A stretch of 64,000 bases of DNA, taken from an uncultured Pseudohongiella sp. Its GTDB lineage: Bacteria > Pseudomonadota > Gammaproteobacteria > Pseudomonadales > Pseudohongiellaceae. The stretch spans positions 3,361,202-3,425,201 of the forward strand of contig OX638341.1 in the NCBI GenBank assembly GCA_951812965.1, given 5' to 3'. Under the pieces are notes generated by a model that was given only the letters and a program-made list of their open reading frames with translations, did no database searches and was not told the DNA's origin. Position 1 is the stretch's first letter. Each line of letters starts with the position of its first letter. Position numbers and translations under genes: made by a program. This document shows positions 28,955-39,216 of this stretch, piece after piece.

Positions 28955-29260
28955 CTACCAGCTCGCCTTCACCAGACCCGGAACATCGCCGCGCATGGCG
29001 ACTTCGCGCAATTTGTTGCGGCACAGGCCGAACTTGCGGAAAACGCCGCGGGGCCGGCCTGTCAGCCGGCAACGACGCACCAGGCGCACCGGACTCGAAT
29101 CGCGCGGCAATTTCTGCAATTTGAGCTGCGCTTCCCATTTCTCTTCGCTGCTGGCCTTGGAGTCGGCCAGTACCGCCTTCAACGCGGCGCGCCGGGCGGC
29201 GAACTGCTTCACCGTCCTGATGCGCTTGGCCTCTCTGGCGACCATCGAAGCTTTTGCCAT
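28955..29260 (-). CDS. rpsN: 30S ribosomal protein S14, zinc-independent form
   Basis: 101 residues. The long form without CxxC zinc pairs; the conserved block [19 protein letters not shown] is near residues 63-81. Position between rplE and rpsH is standard. Confidence 0.97.
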   Translation of the reverse strand: MAKASMVAREAKRIRTVKQFAARRAALKAVLADSKASSEEKWEAQLKLQKLPRDSSPVRLVRRCRLTGRPRGVFRKFGLCRNKLREVAMRGDVPGLVKASW

Positions 29261-29314
29261 TGTCTTCTCTCCCGCGGGGCCTGTTTCGGATCCGCCTCGT
29301 TTCGCGGCCTTCGG

Positions 29315-29869
29315 TCAGGCCGCCGCGCCCATCCCCCTGAAGGGAAAGCGCATGGCGGCGAGCAATGCCCGCCCTTCTTCATCGGTTCCGGCGCTCGTCG
29401 TAATGATGATGTCGAGCCCCCGAATCTTGTCGATCTTGTCGTAATCTATCTCCGGAAAGATGATTTGTTCGCTGACGCCCATGGCGAAATTTCCGTTGCC
29501 GTCGAACGACTTCGGATTCAATCCGCGAAAGTCCCTGACACGCGGAATGGCGATGCTCACGAGCCGTTCGAGAAACTCGTACATGCGCTCGCCCCGCAAG
29601 GTCACCTTGCAGCCGATGGGCCAGCCTTCGCGGATCTTGAATCCGGCGATGCTCTTGCGCGCCTTGGTGACGACCGGCTTCTGGCCGCTGATCGCCTGCA
29701 TGTCGGCGCTGGCATGTTCGAGCACTTTCTTGTCCGCCACGGCGTCGCCAAGTCCCATGTTGAGCACGACCTTGGTGACTTTCGGCACTCGCATGGGGTT
29801 GTCGTAGCCGAACTGCTTTACCAGTTCGGGCGCCACTTCCTGCTTGTAAAACTCTTTGAATCGCGCCAT
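29315..29869 (-). CDS. rplE: 50S ribosomal protein L5
   Basis: 184 residues; [28 protein letters not shown] and [36 protein letters not shown] are L5 signatures. Binds 5S rRNA and contacts P-site tRNA. Confidence 0.98.
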   Translation of the reverse strand: MARFKEFYKQEVAPELVKQFGYDNPMRVPKVTKVVLNMGLGDAVADKKVLEHASADMQAISGQKPVVTKARKSIAGFKIREGWPIGCKVTLRGERMYEFLERLVSIAIPRVRDFRGLNPKSFDGNGNFAMGVSEQIIFPEIDYDKIDKIRGLDIIITTSAGTDEEGRALLAAMRFPFRGMGAAA

Positions 29870-29876
29870 TTCGAAC

Positions 29877-30191
29877 CTAATCTATGTCTTCGCCGCTTGA
29901 TTTGAAAAAGCGGGTCTTGCCGCCGTCTTCGCCGATCCGGATGCCGACCCTGTCGGCGGCTCCCGAATCCGGATTGAAGATCGCGACATTGGATATATGC
30001 AATGGAGCTTCTTTCTCCACGATTCCGCCCGGCTGGCCCAGGTTGGGGTTCGGCCGGGTGTGCCGCTTGATTATGTTCACCCCCGCGACGATGACCTTGT
30101 CACCGCCCACCATGCGGGTAATCGTGCCGCGGGTGCCCTTGTCCCGGCCGGCAATCACGATCACTTCGTCATCTCTTCTCAGTTTGCGCAT
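29877..30191 (-). CDS. rplX: 50S ribosomal protein L24
   Basis: 104 residues with the KOW motif ([41 protein letters not shown]). An early 50S assembly initiator. Located between rplN and rplE. Confidence 0.98.
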   Translation of the reverse strand: MRKLRRDDEVIVIAGRDKGTRGTITRMVGGDKVIVAGVNIIKRHTRPNPNLGQPGGIVEKEAPLHISNVAIFNPDSGAADRVGIRIGEDGGKTRFFKSSGEDID

Positions 30192-30231
30192 AACTTTCAG
30201 TTCCAGACAGCCTCGACGAATTGCAGGCTGA

Positions 30232-30600
30232 TCACAGCACCTCCGGGGCGAGTGAAATGATTCGCATGAATCGCTCGTCTCGCAGTTCCCTGGTAACCGG
30301 ACCGAAAACCCGGGTGCCGATGGGCGCCTGCTGGTTATTCAGCAAAATGGCGGCGTTGTCGTCGAAACGGATCAGGGATCCGTCGCCGCGGCGCACGCCC
30401 TTGCGGGTGCGAACGACCAGGGCGTCGAGCACCTGGCCTTTCTTCACGCGTCCGCGCGGAATGGCCTCCTTCACGGCAACCTTGATGATGTCGCCGATAT
30501 GGGCATAGCGCCGGTGAGAGCCGCCAAGCACCTTGATACACATGACCCGGCGCGCACCGCTGTTGTCGGCTACGTCCAGGTAGGATTGCACTTGAATCAT
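30232..30600 (-). CDS. rplN: 50S ribosomal protein L14
   Basis: 122 residues; [28 protein letters not shown] and [26 protein letters not shown] are the full L14 signature. First gene of the classical spc group, 3 bp after rpsQ, so S10 and spc groups run on without a gap. Confidence 0.98.
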   Translation of the reverse strand: MIQVQSYLDVADNSGARRVMCIKVLGGSHRRYAHIGDIIKVAVKEAIPRGRVKKGQVLDALVVRTRKGVRRGDGSLIRFDDNAAILLNNQQAPIGTRVFGPVTRELRDERFMRIISLAPEVL

Positions 30601-30603
30601 CTG

Positions 30604-30879
30604 TCAAACTCTCGTGGCGCGTTTGTCGACCGAAACCAGCGCCCAGGACTTCGTCCGCGAAATCGGGCGCACTTCCCGGATCGTCACTTCGTCACCCGGC
30701 AGACATTCGTTGTTCGCGTCATGGGCGGCGATCCTGGTGGACCGCTTGACGATTTTCCCGTACACCGGGTGCTTCACACGACGCTCGACAAGCACCACGA
30801 TGGACTTGTCCATCCCGTTGCTGACGACCTTGCCCGTTGCCGTGCGTCCCTTGCCCTGTTCTGCGTTGATTGCTGTCAT
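30604..30879 (-). CDS. rpsQ: 30S ribosomal protein S17
   Basis: 91 residues; [32 protein letters not shown] is the S17 core (OB fold). Start overlaps the rpmC stop by 4 bp. Confidence 0.98.
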   Translation of the reverse strand: MTAINAEQGKGRTATGKVVSNGMDKSIVVLVERRVKHPVYGKIVKRSTRIAAHDANNECLPGDEVTIREVRPISRTKSWALVSVDKRATRV

Positions 30880-31106
30880 TCGCTTTCTTCCGTCGCCGCC
30901 GGCGCCGATTCCTCGGCTTTCTCGGCGAGCAATGTCTTTACTCTGGCGATGTCCTTGCGCACCGCGGTCGCCAGGTGCGGCTGACCGAGTTGTCCGGTCG
31001 CCTTCTGCATGCGGTAGTTGAACTGCTCCTCGCGCAATTGCTCCAGCCGGCTTTGCAATTCTTCGGCTGTCAGTTCTCTCAGTTCGCTCGTCTTGTTCAC
31101 GATCAC
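30876..31106 (-). CDS. rpmC: 50S ribosomal protein L29
   Basis: 76 residues; [32 protein letters not shown] is the two-helix L29 body near the peptide exit. A glutamate- and alanine-rich C-terminal extension ([15 protein letters not shown]) makes it somewhat longer than the E. coli protein. Overlaps rplP and rpsQ by 4 bp each. Confidence 0.97.
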   Translation of the reverse strand: MIVNKTSELRELTAEELQSRLEQLREEQFNYRMQKATGQLGQPHLATAVRKDIARVKTLLAEKAEESAPAATEESE

Positions 31107-31516
31107 ATCACCGTCCGCTTGACGAAACTGGTACGGAACGGCAACTTGGCCGCGGCCAGCGAAAATGCGTCCCGCGCGAGTTCTTCGTCGACGCCTTCAA
31201 TCTCGAACATGATGCGTCCAGGCTGAATCTGGGCGACCCAGTACTCGACGTTCCCCTTGCCCTTGCCCTGGCGCACTTCGAGCGGCTTCTGGGTGATCGG
31301 CTTGTCCGGGAATACCCGGATCCAGATCTTGCCGCCCCGGCGCACGCGGCGCGTCATCGCCCGCCGCGCCGCTTCGATCTGGCGCGCGGTCAGGCGTCCG
31401 CGAGTGACGGCCTTCAGACCGAATTGGCCGAAATCAACCGAACTGCCGCGGTGAGACAGACCCCGATTGCGGCCTTTCTGCATCTTTCGATATTTCGTTC
31501 GCTTGGGCTGTAACAC
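31103..31516 (-). CDS. rplP: 50S ribosomal protein L16
   Basis: 137 residues; [36 protein letters not shown] and [34 protein letters not shown] blocks are present. Near the A-site and peptidyl transferase centre. Confidence 0.98.
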   Translation of the reverse strand: MLQPKRTKYRKMQKGRNRGLSHRGSSVDFGQFGLKAVTRGRLTARQIEAARRAMTRRVRRGGKIWIRVFPDKPITQKPLEVRQGKGKGNVEYWVAQIQPGRIMFEIEGVDEELARDAFSLAAAKLPFRTSFVKRTVM

Positions 31517-31531
31517 GACTGCTTCCTGTTT

Positions 31532-32209
31532 CTATGCCTGACTGGCCCGGGGCGCCGCCATGGCCTCATCGAGATCCAGTACTTCGCCCTTGAAAATCCA
31601 CACTTTCACTCCGATCACGCCATAGGTGGTGCTGGCTTCGGAGGTCGCGTAGTCGATATCCGCGCGAAAGGTATGCAAGGGCACGCGGCCTTCGCGGTAC
31701 CATTCGGAACGGGCTATCTCGGCGCCGCCGAGACGGCCGCCCACTTGCACCTTGATGCCTTCGGCGCCCTGGCGCATCGCATTCTGCACCGCCCGCTTCA
31801 TCGCCCGGCGGAACATCACCCGGCGTTGAAGTTGCTGGGCCACACCGTCCGCGACGAGTTGCGCGTCGAGATCGGGCTTGCGTATCTCCTCAATGTTGAC
31901 CTGTACGAGTTTTTGGTCGAGTTCCATCAGTTTCGCCAGCGCCGAACGCAGTTTCTCCACATCCTCGCCTTTCTTGCCGATCACGATTCCGGGGCGCGCG
32001 GTATGGATCGTGATCTTCGCGGTTTCGGCCGGCCGTTCGATGTCCACCTGGGAAACCGAGGCATTGGCCAGTTTCTTGCGAATGTACTCGCGCACTTTCA
32101 GGTCGACGAGCAGGTTGTCCGCGTATTGTTCGCCTTCGGCGTACCACAACGAAGAGTGTCGCTTGACGATGCCGAGCCGGATCCCGGTGGGGTGTGCTTT
32201 CTGGCCCAT
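31532..32209 (-). CDS. rpsC: 30S ribosomal protein S3
   Basis: 225 residues; [24 protein letters not shown] at the start, KH domain ([26 protein letters not shown]) in the middle, and the C-terminal [14 protein letters not shown]. Forms part of the mRNA entry. Starts one base after the rplV stop. Confidence 0.98.
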   Translation of the reverse strand: MGQKAHPTGIRLGIVKRHSSLWYAEGEQYADNLLVDLKVREYIRKKLANASVSQVDIERPAETAKITIHTARPGIVIGKKGEDVEKLRSALAKLMELDQKLVQVNIEEIRKPDLDAQLVADGVAQQLQRRVMFRRAMKRAVQNAMRQGAEGIKVQVGGRLGGAEIARSEWYREGRVPLHTFRADIDYATSEASTTYGVIGVKVWIFKGEVLDLDEAMAAPRASQA

Positions 32210-32554
32210 TCAGTTCTCCTCGCCGTCGGCGATCCTGATGGTGATATGGCAGGATCGCTTTAAAATGCGGTCCGCTCGCCCTTTCGCCCGTGGCTTTATG
32301 CGCTTCAATGTACGCGCTTCGTCCACGCATATCGTCGCCACTTTCAACTCGTCTACATCGGCGCCTTCGTTGTGTTCGGCGTTGGCGATCGCCGAATTCA
32401 GCAACTTGCGGATAATGGCAGCGCCCTTCCTTGAGCTGAAGGTCAATAACTGCAGGGCTTCTTCCACCTGCTTGCCGCGGACCTGGTCCGCCACCAGCCG
32501 CGCTTTCTGCGCTGAAATCTGTGCACCTTTCAATCTTGCCGCAACAATCATCAC
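32210..32554 (-). CDS. rplV: 50S ribosomal protein L22
   Basis: 114 residues; [50 protein letters not shown] and the tunnel-lining loop region [22 protein letters not shown] are typical L22. Confidence 0.98.
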   Translation of the reverse strand: MMIVAARLKGAQISAQKARLVADQVRGKQVEEALQLLTFSSRKGAAIIRKLLNSAIANAEHNEGADVDELKVATICVDEARTLKRIKPRAKGRADRILKRSCHITIRIADGEEN

Positions 32555-32562
32555 AGTCTCTC

Positions 32563-32841
32563 CTAGCGCCGCTTCGCTTTCTTGTCGGCGACGTGGCTGC
32601 GATAGGTGCGGGTCAGGGCAAACTCGCCGAGCTTGTGACCCACCATGTCTTCGCTGACGAAAACCGGCACATGCTGGCGACCGTTATGCACGGCGATCGT
32701 CAGTCCGAGCATCTCGGGCGAAATCATGGAACGCCGCGACCAGGTCTTGATCGGCCGCTTATCGTTGTTTTCCACGGCCTTCTGCACCTTCTTCATCAGA
32801 TGAAGATCGATAAACGGACCTTTTTTCAATGAGCGTGGCAC
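32563..32841 (-). CDS. rpsS: 30S ribosomal protein S19
   Basis: 92 residues; [24 protein letters not shown] and [26 protein letters not shown] are conserved S19 blocks in the head of the 30S subunit. Confidence 0.98.
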   Translation of the reverse strand: MPRSLKKGPFIDLHLMKKVQKAVENNDKRPIKTWSRRSMISPEMLGLTIAVHNGRQHVPVFVSEDMVGHKLGEFALTRTYRSHVADKKAKRR

Positions 32842-32890
32842 TGTTCGCTTCCTCTACCTTTATACAGGAACTCTTGTTAAGCCCATGGGC

Positions 32891-33721
32891 CTAACGGCTC
32901 GAATTCCTGCGCCGCACGATCAGTTTGTCGGTGCGCTTGTTGGTTCTGGTCTTGTAGCCCTTGGTCGGCACGCCCGTCGGAGATACCGGATGGCGACCCC
33001 CGGACGACTTGCCCTCGCCGCCCCCATGGGGGTGGTCCACCGGATTCATGGCCACGCCGCGCACCGTGGGCCGCACACCGCGCCAGCGATTTGCGCCGGC
33101 CTTGCCGAGCGAACGCAGGTTATGCTCGGAATTGGATACCACGCCAATGGTTGCACGGCATTCCGCGAGCACCTTGCGCATTTCGCCGGAGCGCAGACGC
33201 AAGGTTGCGTATTTGCCTTCCCGCGCCACGAGTTGCACCGATGCGCCGGCGCTGCGGGCGATCTGGGCGCCCTTGCCGGGTTTCAATTCGACGCAATGCA
33301 CGGTGCTGCCGAGCGGAATATTGCGCATGGGCAGGCAATTGCCGGGCTTGATCGGCGAATCTTCGCCAGAAATCACGATATCTCCCGCCTTGACCCGCGC
33401 CGGCGCCACGATGTATCGGCGTTCGCCGTCGGCGTACAGCAACAACGCTATGTTGGCCGAACGGTTGGGATCGTATTCCAGGCGCTCCACCTTCGCTTCG
33501 ATGCCGTCCTTGTCACGGCGGAAGTCGATGATCCGGTATTTCTGTTTGTGGCCGCCGCCGGCATGACGGCGGGTGATGCGGCCCTGGTTGTTGCGGCCGC
33601 CGGTCTTGGGCTTGGGCGCCGTCAGCGGCGCGTAAGGCGCGCCCTTGTGCAATTCAGGGTGGCGCACCTTGACCACGAAACGGCGTCCGGGCGAGGTCGG
33701 TTTACATTTCACTACCGGCAT
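32891..33721 (-). CDS. rplB: 50S ribosomal protein L2
   Basis: 276 residues from the ATG at 33721 ([14 protein letters not shown]); upstream in-frame ATGs overlap rplW and are not supported. The peptidyl-transferase-associated segment [29 protein letters not shown] is intact. Confidence 0.98.
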   Translation of the reverse strand: MPVVKCKPTSPGRRFVVKVRHPELHKGAPYAPLTAPKPKTGGRNNQGRITRRHAGGGHKQKYRIIDFRRDKDGIEAKVERLEYDPNRSANIALLLYADGERRYIVAPARVKAGDIVISGEDSPIKPGNCLPMRNIPLGSTVHCVELKPGKGAQIARSAGASVQLVAREGKYATLRLRSGEMRKVLAECRATIGVVSNSEHNLRSLGKAGANRWRGVRPTVRGVAMNPVDHPHGGGEGKSSGGRHPVSPTGVPTKGYKTRTNKRTDKLIVRRRNSSR

Positions 33722-33737
33722 GGCTGCAACTCCGCTC

Positions 33738-34037
33738 CTATCCCGTTCCCGCCAGATCGATTTCATCGCCTTCCTGCAGACGCACATAGGCCTTGCGCCA
33801 ATCAGGGCGCTTGCGCGGGCGACCGCGGGCGGCCCCCTTGACCTTGCCTTTGACGTTGAGAACCTGCAGGTCGGTGACGACCACGTCGAATATGGTCTCC
33901 ACCGCAGACTTGATTTCCGCCTTGGTAGCGTCCCGCGCGACCTTGAAGGCGTACTGGTTTTGTTCGTCGCTGGCTATGGTCGTTTTCTCGGACACATGTG
34001 GCGCCAGCAATACCTGATACATGCGTTCCCGGTTCAT
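33738..34037 (-). CDS. rplW: 50S ribosomal protein L23
   Basis: 99 residues; [46 protein letters not shown] is the L23 signature. At the exit tunnel, docking site for SRP and trigger factor. Overlaps rplD by 4 bp. Confidence 0.98.
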   Translation of the reverse strand: MNRERMYQVLLAPHVSEKTTIASDEQNQYAFKVARDATKAEIKSAVETIFDVVVTDLQVLNVKGKVKGAARGRPRKRPDWRKAYVRLQEGDEIDLAGTG

Positions 34038-34654
34038 GACGAAAGCATCCCTTCGATCTGTTTCATCGCCGGCACCGTACAGAGCACTTTTTCGAATCCG
34101 ATCAGGCTGACCGGATCGATGGCCTGGGCGTCGAGCACATCGACCTTGTGCAGATTGCGCGCGGCGAGATAGAGATTCTGTTCGACCTGGTCGGCGACGA
34201 TGAGTACGCTGTCGAGCTCGAATTCATTGAGCCTGGCTACGAGGTCTTTTGTCTTGTGGGTTTCGAGGACAAAATCGTCCACCACGATCAGGCGTTCCTG
34301 CCGAATCAACTCGGACAGAATGCATTGCATGGCCCGGCGATACATTTTCTTGTTGAGTTTCTTGCTGTAATCCCGCGGACGGGCGGCGAAGGTAAGACCG
34401 CCGCTGCGCCAGATTGGAGACCGGTTTGTCCCGGCGCGAGCCCGTCCGGTGCCCTTTTGCCGCCAGGGCTTGCGGCCGCCGCCTCTGACTTCGGAACGAT
34501 TCTTCTGTTTCACGCTGCCCTGACGGGCGCCGGCAAGGTAAGTGACTACCGTCTGATGCACCAGCGACTCATTGAATTCCCTGGCGAAGGCCTCGTCGGG
34601 AAGGGATATTTTTTTCCGGGTCTTTTTCCCCGGCTCCGTCAAGGCCAGTTCCAT
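34034..34654 (-). CDS. rplD: 50S ribosomal protein L4
   Basis: 206 residues; [45 protein letters not shown] is the L4 loop. In E. coli L4 also represses the S10 operon by promoting termination in its leader, relevant to the hairpins seen around rpsJ here. Confidence 0.98.
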   Translation of the reverse strand: MELALTEPGKKTRKKISLPDEAFAREFNESLVHQTVVTYLAGARQGSVKQKNRSEVRGGGRKPWRQKGTGRARAGTNRSPIWRSGGLTFAARPRDYSKKLNKKMYRRAMQCILSELIRQERLIVVDDFVLETHKTKDLVARLNEFELDSVLIVADQVEQNLYLAARNLHKVDVLDAQAIDPVSLIGFEKVLCTVPAMKQIEGMLSS

Positions 34655-34656
34655 GA

Positions 34657-35307
34657 TCAGCTCGCTTGCGTCGATTTTGCCGCGGGCCGCACGATCACCC
34701 GGGAACCTGTTGCGCCGGGCAGCGCGCCCTTGATGAGCAGGAGGCAGTTTTCAATGTCCACCTGCACTACTTCGAGGCTTTGCACGGTCTTGCGCACATT
34801 ACCCATCTGGCCGGCCATCTTCTTGCCCTTGAATACCTTGCCCGGGGTCTGGCACTGGCCGATCGAGCCGGGGGCGCGGTGGGAAAGGGAATTGCCGTGT
34901 GTTGCGTCCTGCATGCTGAAATTGTGCCGTTTTACGGTGCCCTGAAAACCCTTGCCCTTGGATACGCCGGTCACGTCGACTTTCTGTCCCGCTTCGAACA
35001 GGTCGACCTTTATTTCGCTGCCCGCGCCGATTTCACCGAGGTCGACGCCTTCGGTGCGGAATTCCCACAGGCCTTCGCCGGATTCGACGCCGGCCTTGCG
35101 GTAGATCCCCGCCTGACTCTTGTTGACGCGCGACGGCTTCCGCGCGCCCATGGTCACCTGGACCGCGCTATAGCCGTCTGTCTCGGGCGTCTTGACCTGG
35201 GTCACCCGATTCGGCTGCACTTCCACCACGGTCACCGGCACGGAGTCACCGTCATCCGTGAAGACGCGGGTCATCCCGCTCTTGCGACCGACAAGTCCTA
35301 ACGACAT
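34657..35307 (-). CDS. rplC: 50S ribosomal protein L3
   Basis: 216 residues; [40 protein letters not shown] at the start and [29 protein letters not shown] (glutamine methylated in E. coli by PrmB) in the core. Separated from rpsJ by an unusually long 175-bp gap containing an intrinsic terminator. Confidence 0.98.
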   Translation of the reverse strand: MSLGLVGRKSGMTRVFTDDGDSVPVTVVEVQPNRVTQVKTPETDGYSAVQVTMGARKPSRVNKSQAGIYRKAGVESGEGLWEFRTEGVDLGEIGAGSEIKVDLFEAGQKVDVTGVSKGKGFQGTVKRHNFSMQDATHGNSLSHRAPGSIGQCQTPGKVFKGKKMAGQMGNVRKTVQSLEVVQVDIENCLLLIKGALPGATGSRVIVRPAAKSTQAS

Positions 35308-35429
35308 TTGCTATACGCCTCTTGAGTCTTCGTGCACGGGGCTGAAACCCTCTCCGGCCGCTGCTGCGTTACACCTGGCGCGATATCACTCGGATATTCG
35401 TGAATTCAGTGCGCCAATGACTTTTTGCC

Positions 35430-35464
35430 AAAAAAAGGGCAACGGGGACTGATTACCCGTTGCC
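35430..35464 (-). terminator. Intrinsic terminator or attenuator between rpsJ and rplC
   Basis: In the direction of transcription the perfect 9-bp stem GGCAACGGG / CCCGTTGCC (loop of 9) is followed by C and seven T residues. It begins 18 bp after the rpsJ stop and lies about 120 bp before the rplC start, inside what should be one operon. It would separate rpsJ from the rest of the S10 operon unless read through or regulated. No convincing promoter was seen between it and rplC. Confidence 0.8.
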
Positions 35465-35482
35465 TGGTTTTGTTCAGCCTGC

Positions 35483-35803
<321 letters not shown>

Positions 35804-35845
35804 TTAACGAATGCCGGGTCCGCCACTTGCGCCCGCATCGAATTC

Positions 35846-35887
35846 GGTAAATCTTGCCGCACCAAATTCGGTCGGCTGAGATTTACC
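35846..35887 (-). promoter_or_regulatory. Hairpin in the rpsJ leader
   Basis: GGTAAATCT and AGATTTACC form a perfect 9-bp outer stem, with inner pairing GCC..ACC / GGT..GGC closing a 6-base loop. It would form in the roughly 105-nt untranslated leader, where L4-dependent control acts in E. coli. Homology to that leader cannot be judged by eye. Confidence 0.5.
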
Positions 35888-35905
35888 TGCCCAAAAAAGG
35901 CGCAT

Positions 35906-35934
35906 ATTTTGATGGCTTGGGATGGGAGTGTCAA
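35906..35934 (-). promoter_or_regulatory. Putative sigma70 promoter of the S10 operon
   Basis: TTGACA (35934-35929) and CAAAAT (35911-35906) are spaced by 17 bp on the minus strand, with transcription expected to start near 35899, about 105 nt before rpsJ. Confidence 0.55.
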
Positions 35935-35986
35935 GGTAAAACGCATTCAAAACAGTAATTCTCATTCTGGTGCTGTGGCATCGATC

Positions 35987-36125
35987 GGGTCCGCGGGCGG
36001 GAGCGCCTTTTCGCTAAACCTCGCCGAGACATCCTGTCTCGACTCGGATCGAATCGGCTGCGCTTTACACGTCCATGTATCGCGCCGCCTCTACGACGCG
36101 AAAAGGCGCTCCCGCCCACGGACCC
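35987..36125. repeat. 139-bp element with 28-bp inverted repeats
   Basis: The arms 35987-36014 and 36098-36125 match at 27 of 28 positions after reverse complementation (GGGTCCG[C/T]GGGCGGGAGC...). The interior has a smaller GAGACA-TCC-TGTCTC hairpin and no gene. The size and perfect ends fit a MITE-like or BIME-like mobile repeat. It lies after the helicase gene and upstream of the rpsJ promoter and could also stop helicase transcription. Confidence 0.75.
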
Positions 36126-36201
36126 TTGTGCTGAACAGACCCTATTGATCCAAGCTTCGATGCCAGGGGAAGTGTCGGTATGTAAAGTATTGCCCTGTCG
36201 C

Positions 36202-37449
36202 TCAGCGGCGGTGGCGGGTGCGGGGGCGTGGGGGTTTTTCCTTTAGGCGGGAGGGGCGCTGGAAGGAGGGCGCGGGCAGTAGTTGGTCTTCTTGCGGATG
36301 GATGCATTCGAGCTTGAAACCGAGTTTTTCTTCTATTGGCGGCAACAGGAAGGAATCTTCCTCGCAGGCGAAACTGATGGAAGTGCCGATGCTGCCTGCG
36401 CGGCCGGTGCGGCCGATGCGATGCACGTAATCGTCGGGTTCCTCGGGCAGGCTGTAATTGATAACGTGGGTGACGTCATCTATGTGCAGTCCGCGGCCGG
36501 CGACGTCGGTCGCCACCAGCACCTGGATTTCGCCGGACTTGAACTGGTTCAGGGTGCGGGTGCGCTTGTGCTGAGGTATCTCGCCGGAAAGCACGCCGCA
36601 ATTGACGCCATTTCGAAACAGGTCGTCGGCCAGCCGGCGCACCTGGTCCCGGCGGTTGTTGAACACGAGCACCTTTTCGGCACCGGGTTCGCGGAGCAGG
36701 TTATATAAAAGGTGGTACTTGTCGGCGGTGGTGACGAGATAGACCTTCTGATCCACCGCTTCGGCGGCGACCTGCTCCGGGTCAACTTCGATCATGACCG
36801 GGTCCAGCGCCCAGCGGTTGGCGAGTTCGACGATTTCCGGCGGGAAAGTGGCGCTGTACAGCAAGGTCTGGCGGCAATCCTTGTGCGGTGTTCGCGCGAC
36901 AATGCGGCGCACTTGGGGAATGAATCCCATGTCGAGCATGCGGTCGGCTTCGTCGAGCACGAGTAATTCGATCATGCCGAGATGGAGATTGTCGTTGCTG
37001 ACGAAATCAATCAGCCGGCCCGGCGTGGCGACGACGATGTCCACCGGTTCGGCCTCGAGCGCCCGATGCTGTTTGCCGTAATCCTCGCCTCCGACAAGCG
37101 TTACCACGTGCAGGTCGCAGTAATGCGTCAGCTTTTCGGCGTCGGCGGCGATCTGACCGGCGAGTTCGCGGGTCGGCGCGACGATAAGTGCGCGGGGTTC
37201 GGCGAGATAGCGTTCGCCCTCGGGCGGATTGCCGAGCAGATCATTGATGATCGTTATGAGAAACGCGGCAGTCTTGCCGGTGCCGGTTTGGGCCTTGCCG
37301 GTGACGTCATGGCCTTGCAGGGTGTGCTGCAGGCTTTCGGCCTGGATCGGCGTGCAATGGGTGAAGCCGAGAGCGCGGATGGCTTCGCGCAGAGGCTGAT
37401 GCAGATCGAAGGCGTCGAAGGTGGTCAGGGATTCATTAATTGCTTGCAT
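36202..37449 (-). CDS. rhlB: DEAD-box RNA helicase, RhlB-like
   Basis: 415 residues. Helicase motifs in order: Q motif (FTHCTPIQ), AQTGTGKTAAF (Walker A), PTRELAGQ, TPGRL, VLDEADRML (DEAD), SATFP, and YVHRIGRTGRAG. The LVGGEDYGKQ and RTPHKDCRQTLLYSAT segments resemble RhlB, the degradosome helicase of E. coli. The C-terminal tail is basic and proline/arginine-rich (RPSRLKEKPPRPRTRHRR), consistent with RNA binding. The symbol is by resemblance only. Confidence 0.8.
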   Translation of the reverse strand: MQAINESLTTFDAFDLHQPLREAIRALGFTHCTPIQAESLQHTLQGHDVTGKAQTGTGKTAAFLITIINDLLGNPPEGERYLAEPRALIVAPTRELAGQIAADAEKLTHYCDLHVVTLVGGEDYGKQHRALEAEPVDIVVATPGRLIDFVSNDNLHLGMIELLVLDEADRMLDMGFIPQVRRIVARTPHKDCRQTLLYSATFPPEIVELANRWALDPVMIEVDPEQVAAEAVDQKVYLVTTADKYHLLYNLLREPGAEKVLVFNNRRDQVRRLADDLFRNGVNCGVLSGEIPQHKRTRTLNQFKSGEIQVLVATDVAGRGLHIDDVTHVINYSLPEEPDDYVHRIGRTGRAGSIGTSISFACEEDSFLLPPIEEKLGFKLECIHPQEDQLLPAPSFQRPSRLKEKPPRPRTRHRR

Positions 37450-37458
37450 GGGGGGCTA

Positions 37459-38223
37459 TTATAGTCCGGCGCGACACATCTGGTCAGAACAGGCTTCGCA
37501 GACTGGATCCCTGGGGAGTTTCAGGTCGCGCCATTGCATGGTGGTCGCGTCAAGGAGCAGGAGTCGGCCGACCAGGGTTCGACCGATGTCGGTAATCATT
37601 TTGATCGCTTCCATGGCCTGTATGGAGCCGATGATTCCGACCAGAGGCGCCATGACGCCGTTGCGGGCGCAACTCGTGTCGATCTCACCGACCCGGGGAT
37701 AAAGGCATTGATAGCAGGGGCTTGCAGGGTCGTTCGAATCGAAGGCGGCAATCTGGCCCTGCATGCGGATGGCGGCGGCCGAAATGAGCGGCTTGCCGGC
37801 AGCGATGCAGGCCTTGTTGATCTCGAAACGCGATTCGAAGTTGTCGCAGGCATCGAGCACGAGATCGGCCCCGGCGACGGCTTCTTCGAGCCGGGCGCCT
37901 TGAAGGCGCTCATGCATTGTCGTCACTTCCACGTCCGGATTCAAATTCAACAGGCGCTCGCGAGCGGATTCGACCTTGGCCTGGCCGAGAGATTGCTCTG
38001 CGTGGGCTATCTGGCGCTGCAGATTGGTCAACTCGACGACGTCGTCATCGGCGATCACGAGGCTTCCCACGCCAGCGGCGGCCAGATACATGGCCGCGGG
38101 ACAACCGAGCCCGCCCATGCCGACGATCAGCACGCGCGCATCCACCAGTTTCTGCTGCCCGGCGATATCCATCTCCGGTAACATGATCTGGCGGCTGAAT
38201 CGTAGTAGTTGATTTTCGTTCAT
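37459..38223 (-). CDS. moeB: ThiF/MoeB-type adenylyltransferase
   Basis: 254 residues from the ATG at 38223. The nucleotide-binding GMGGLGCPAAMYLAAAGVG (about 35-53), DDDVVELTNLQRQIAH, DACDNFESRFEINKAC and two zinc pairs (CYQC and CEAC) match the E1-like family. It activates the C-terminal glycine of MoaD or ThiS as an acyl-adenylate, for molybdopterin or thiamine synthesis. Position after prmC-prfA-hemA is common in Gammaproteobacteria, where it is called moeB; ThiF cannot be excluded. Confidence 0.82.
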   Translation of the reverse strand: MNENQLLRFSRQIMLPEMDIAGQQKLVDARVLIVGMGGLGCPAAMYLAAAGVGSLVIADDDVVELTNLQRQIAHAEQSLGQAKVESARERLLNLNPDVEVTTMHERLQGARLEEAVAGADLVLDACDNFESRFEINKACIAAGKPLISAAAIRMQGQIAAFDSNDPASPCYQCLYPRVGEIDTSCARNGVMAPLVGIIGSIQAMEAIKMITDIGRTLVGRLLLLDATTMQWRDLKLPRDPVCEACSDQMCRAGL

Positions 38224-38279
38224 GGGTGGTCCGGAATTATACACAGGGACGGACCCGTATCGTCTGACGAAGTGCGCAC

Positions 38280-38350
38280 GGGCGAGGCATGCCTCGCCCG
38301 CGGGCATTGCGCGGTTTCGGGGCCGTTCGCGGGCGACGCATGCGTCGCCC
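38280..38350. repeat. Paired type A and type B palindromes
   Basis: Type A (38280-38299) and type B (38331-38350) palindromes sit between moeB and prmC, which are on the same strand. The spacer GCGGTTTCGGGGCCGTTCGC resembles the linker of the 134-bp array. Confidence 0.9.
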
Positions 38351-38373
38351 CTACATGAAAATCGAACACATCC

Positions 38374-39216
38374 TTATGTTGCCCGCCGCGCCCGGGCCAG
38401 GCGGTCGTGGCCGGCGTGGTCCTTGAAGCAGCCGATCTCGAGATATTCGTTCGAGGCGAGTATCTGGTTGACGGCTTCGCGTTGATTGAAACCGTGTTCG
38501 AGCAGAAGCCGGCCGCCGGGTTTCAGGCAATGCCGCGCCTGTGCCGCGATTTCACGAATTGCCTCCAGGCCGTCCGCGCCGGCGAACAGGGCGACAGGCG
38601 GCTCGCTGGCGCAGTCGGGATGCAAGGCGGGGTCGCCGGGCGCGACATAAGGGGGGTTGGCGATGATCACGTCGAAACTTTCCGGGTTCAGGCCTTCGCA
38701 CCAAGAGCCGTGCTGGAGAAGCAGATTGTTGGCGGCCAGCGCGGCTGCATTACGGCGCGCCACCGCGAGTGCCTCCTCGCTGACTTCAATTCCGAGCACC
38801 GACCAGGCCAGGTCGTGCCGGGATAGGGCGATGGCGATGGCGCCGCTGCCGGTACCCAGGTCGGCGATCTGTAATGTCTTGCCCCGTGACTCCGCCAGTG
38901 TTTCCAGCGCCAGTTCCACCAATTGCTCGGTTTCGGGCCGGGGAATCAGCACAGATTGATTTACTTCCAGCTCAAAATCCATGAAGCCGGCGCTACCCAG
39001 CAGGTAGGCCACGGGTTCGCGTCGCCGGCGGCGATCGAGCAGACGGCAGTACCTGCTCCGCTCGTCTGCGCCCAGCGCCCGTTCCGGCCGCGCGCGCAAG
39101 GCGCCGCGATCGATTTTCAGCGCGTGTGCAAGCAGCAATTCCGCATCGAGTTCCGGGCTGTCGCTGACCTGATCCAGTTCCCGCGCCAGATCCAGAGCCT
39201 GTGTGACAGTGGTCAT
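38374..39216 (-). CDS. prmC: Release factor glutamine methyltransferase
   Basis: 280 residues. The SAM-binding [18 protein letters not shown] (about 117-134) and the catalytic NPPYVAPGD (about 186-194) define PrmC/HemK, which methylates the GGQ glutamine of release factors. Start overlaps the prfA stop by 4 bp, so enzyme and substrate are made together. Confidence 0.95.
   Translation of the reverse strand: MTTVTQALDLARELDQVSDSPELDAELLLAHALKIDRGALRARPERALGADERSRYCRLLDRRRRREPVAYLLGSAGFMDFELEVNQSVLIPRPETEQLVELALETLAESRGKTLQIADLGTGSGAIAIALSRHDLAWSVLGIEVSEEALAVARRNAAALAANNLLLQHGSWCEGLNPESFDVIIANPPYVAPGDPALHPDCASEPPVALFAGADGLEAIREIAAQARHCLKPGGRLLLEHGFNQREAVNQILASNEYLEIGCFKDHAGHDRLARARRAT

Noticed and set aside
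32885..33841. Open frame on the plus strand across rplB
   Set aside because: Shadow of a highly conserved ribosomal protein gene, with no ribosome site or motif.
35308..35429. Promoter for rplC downstream of the internal terminator
   Set aside because: Only weak TTGGCG/TATCCG-like elements with 15-bp spacing were seen, not enough to call.
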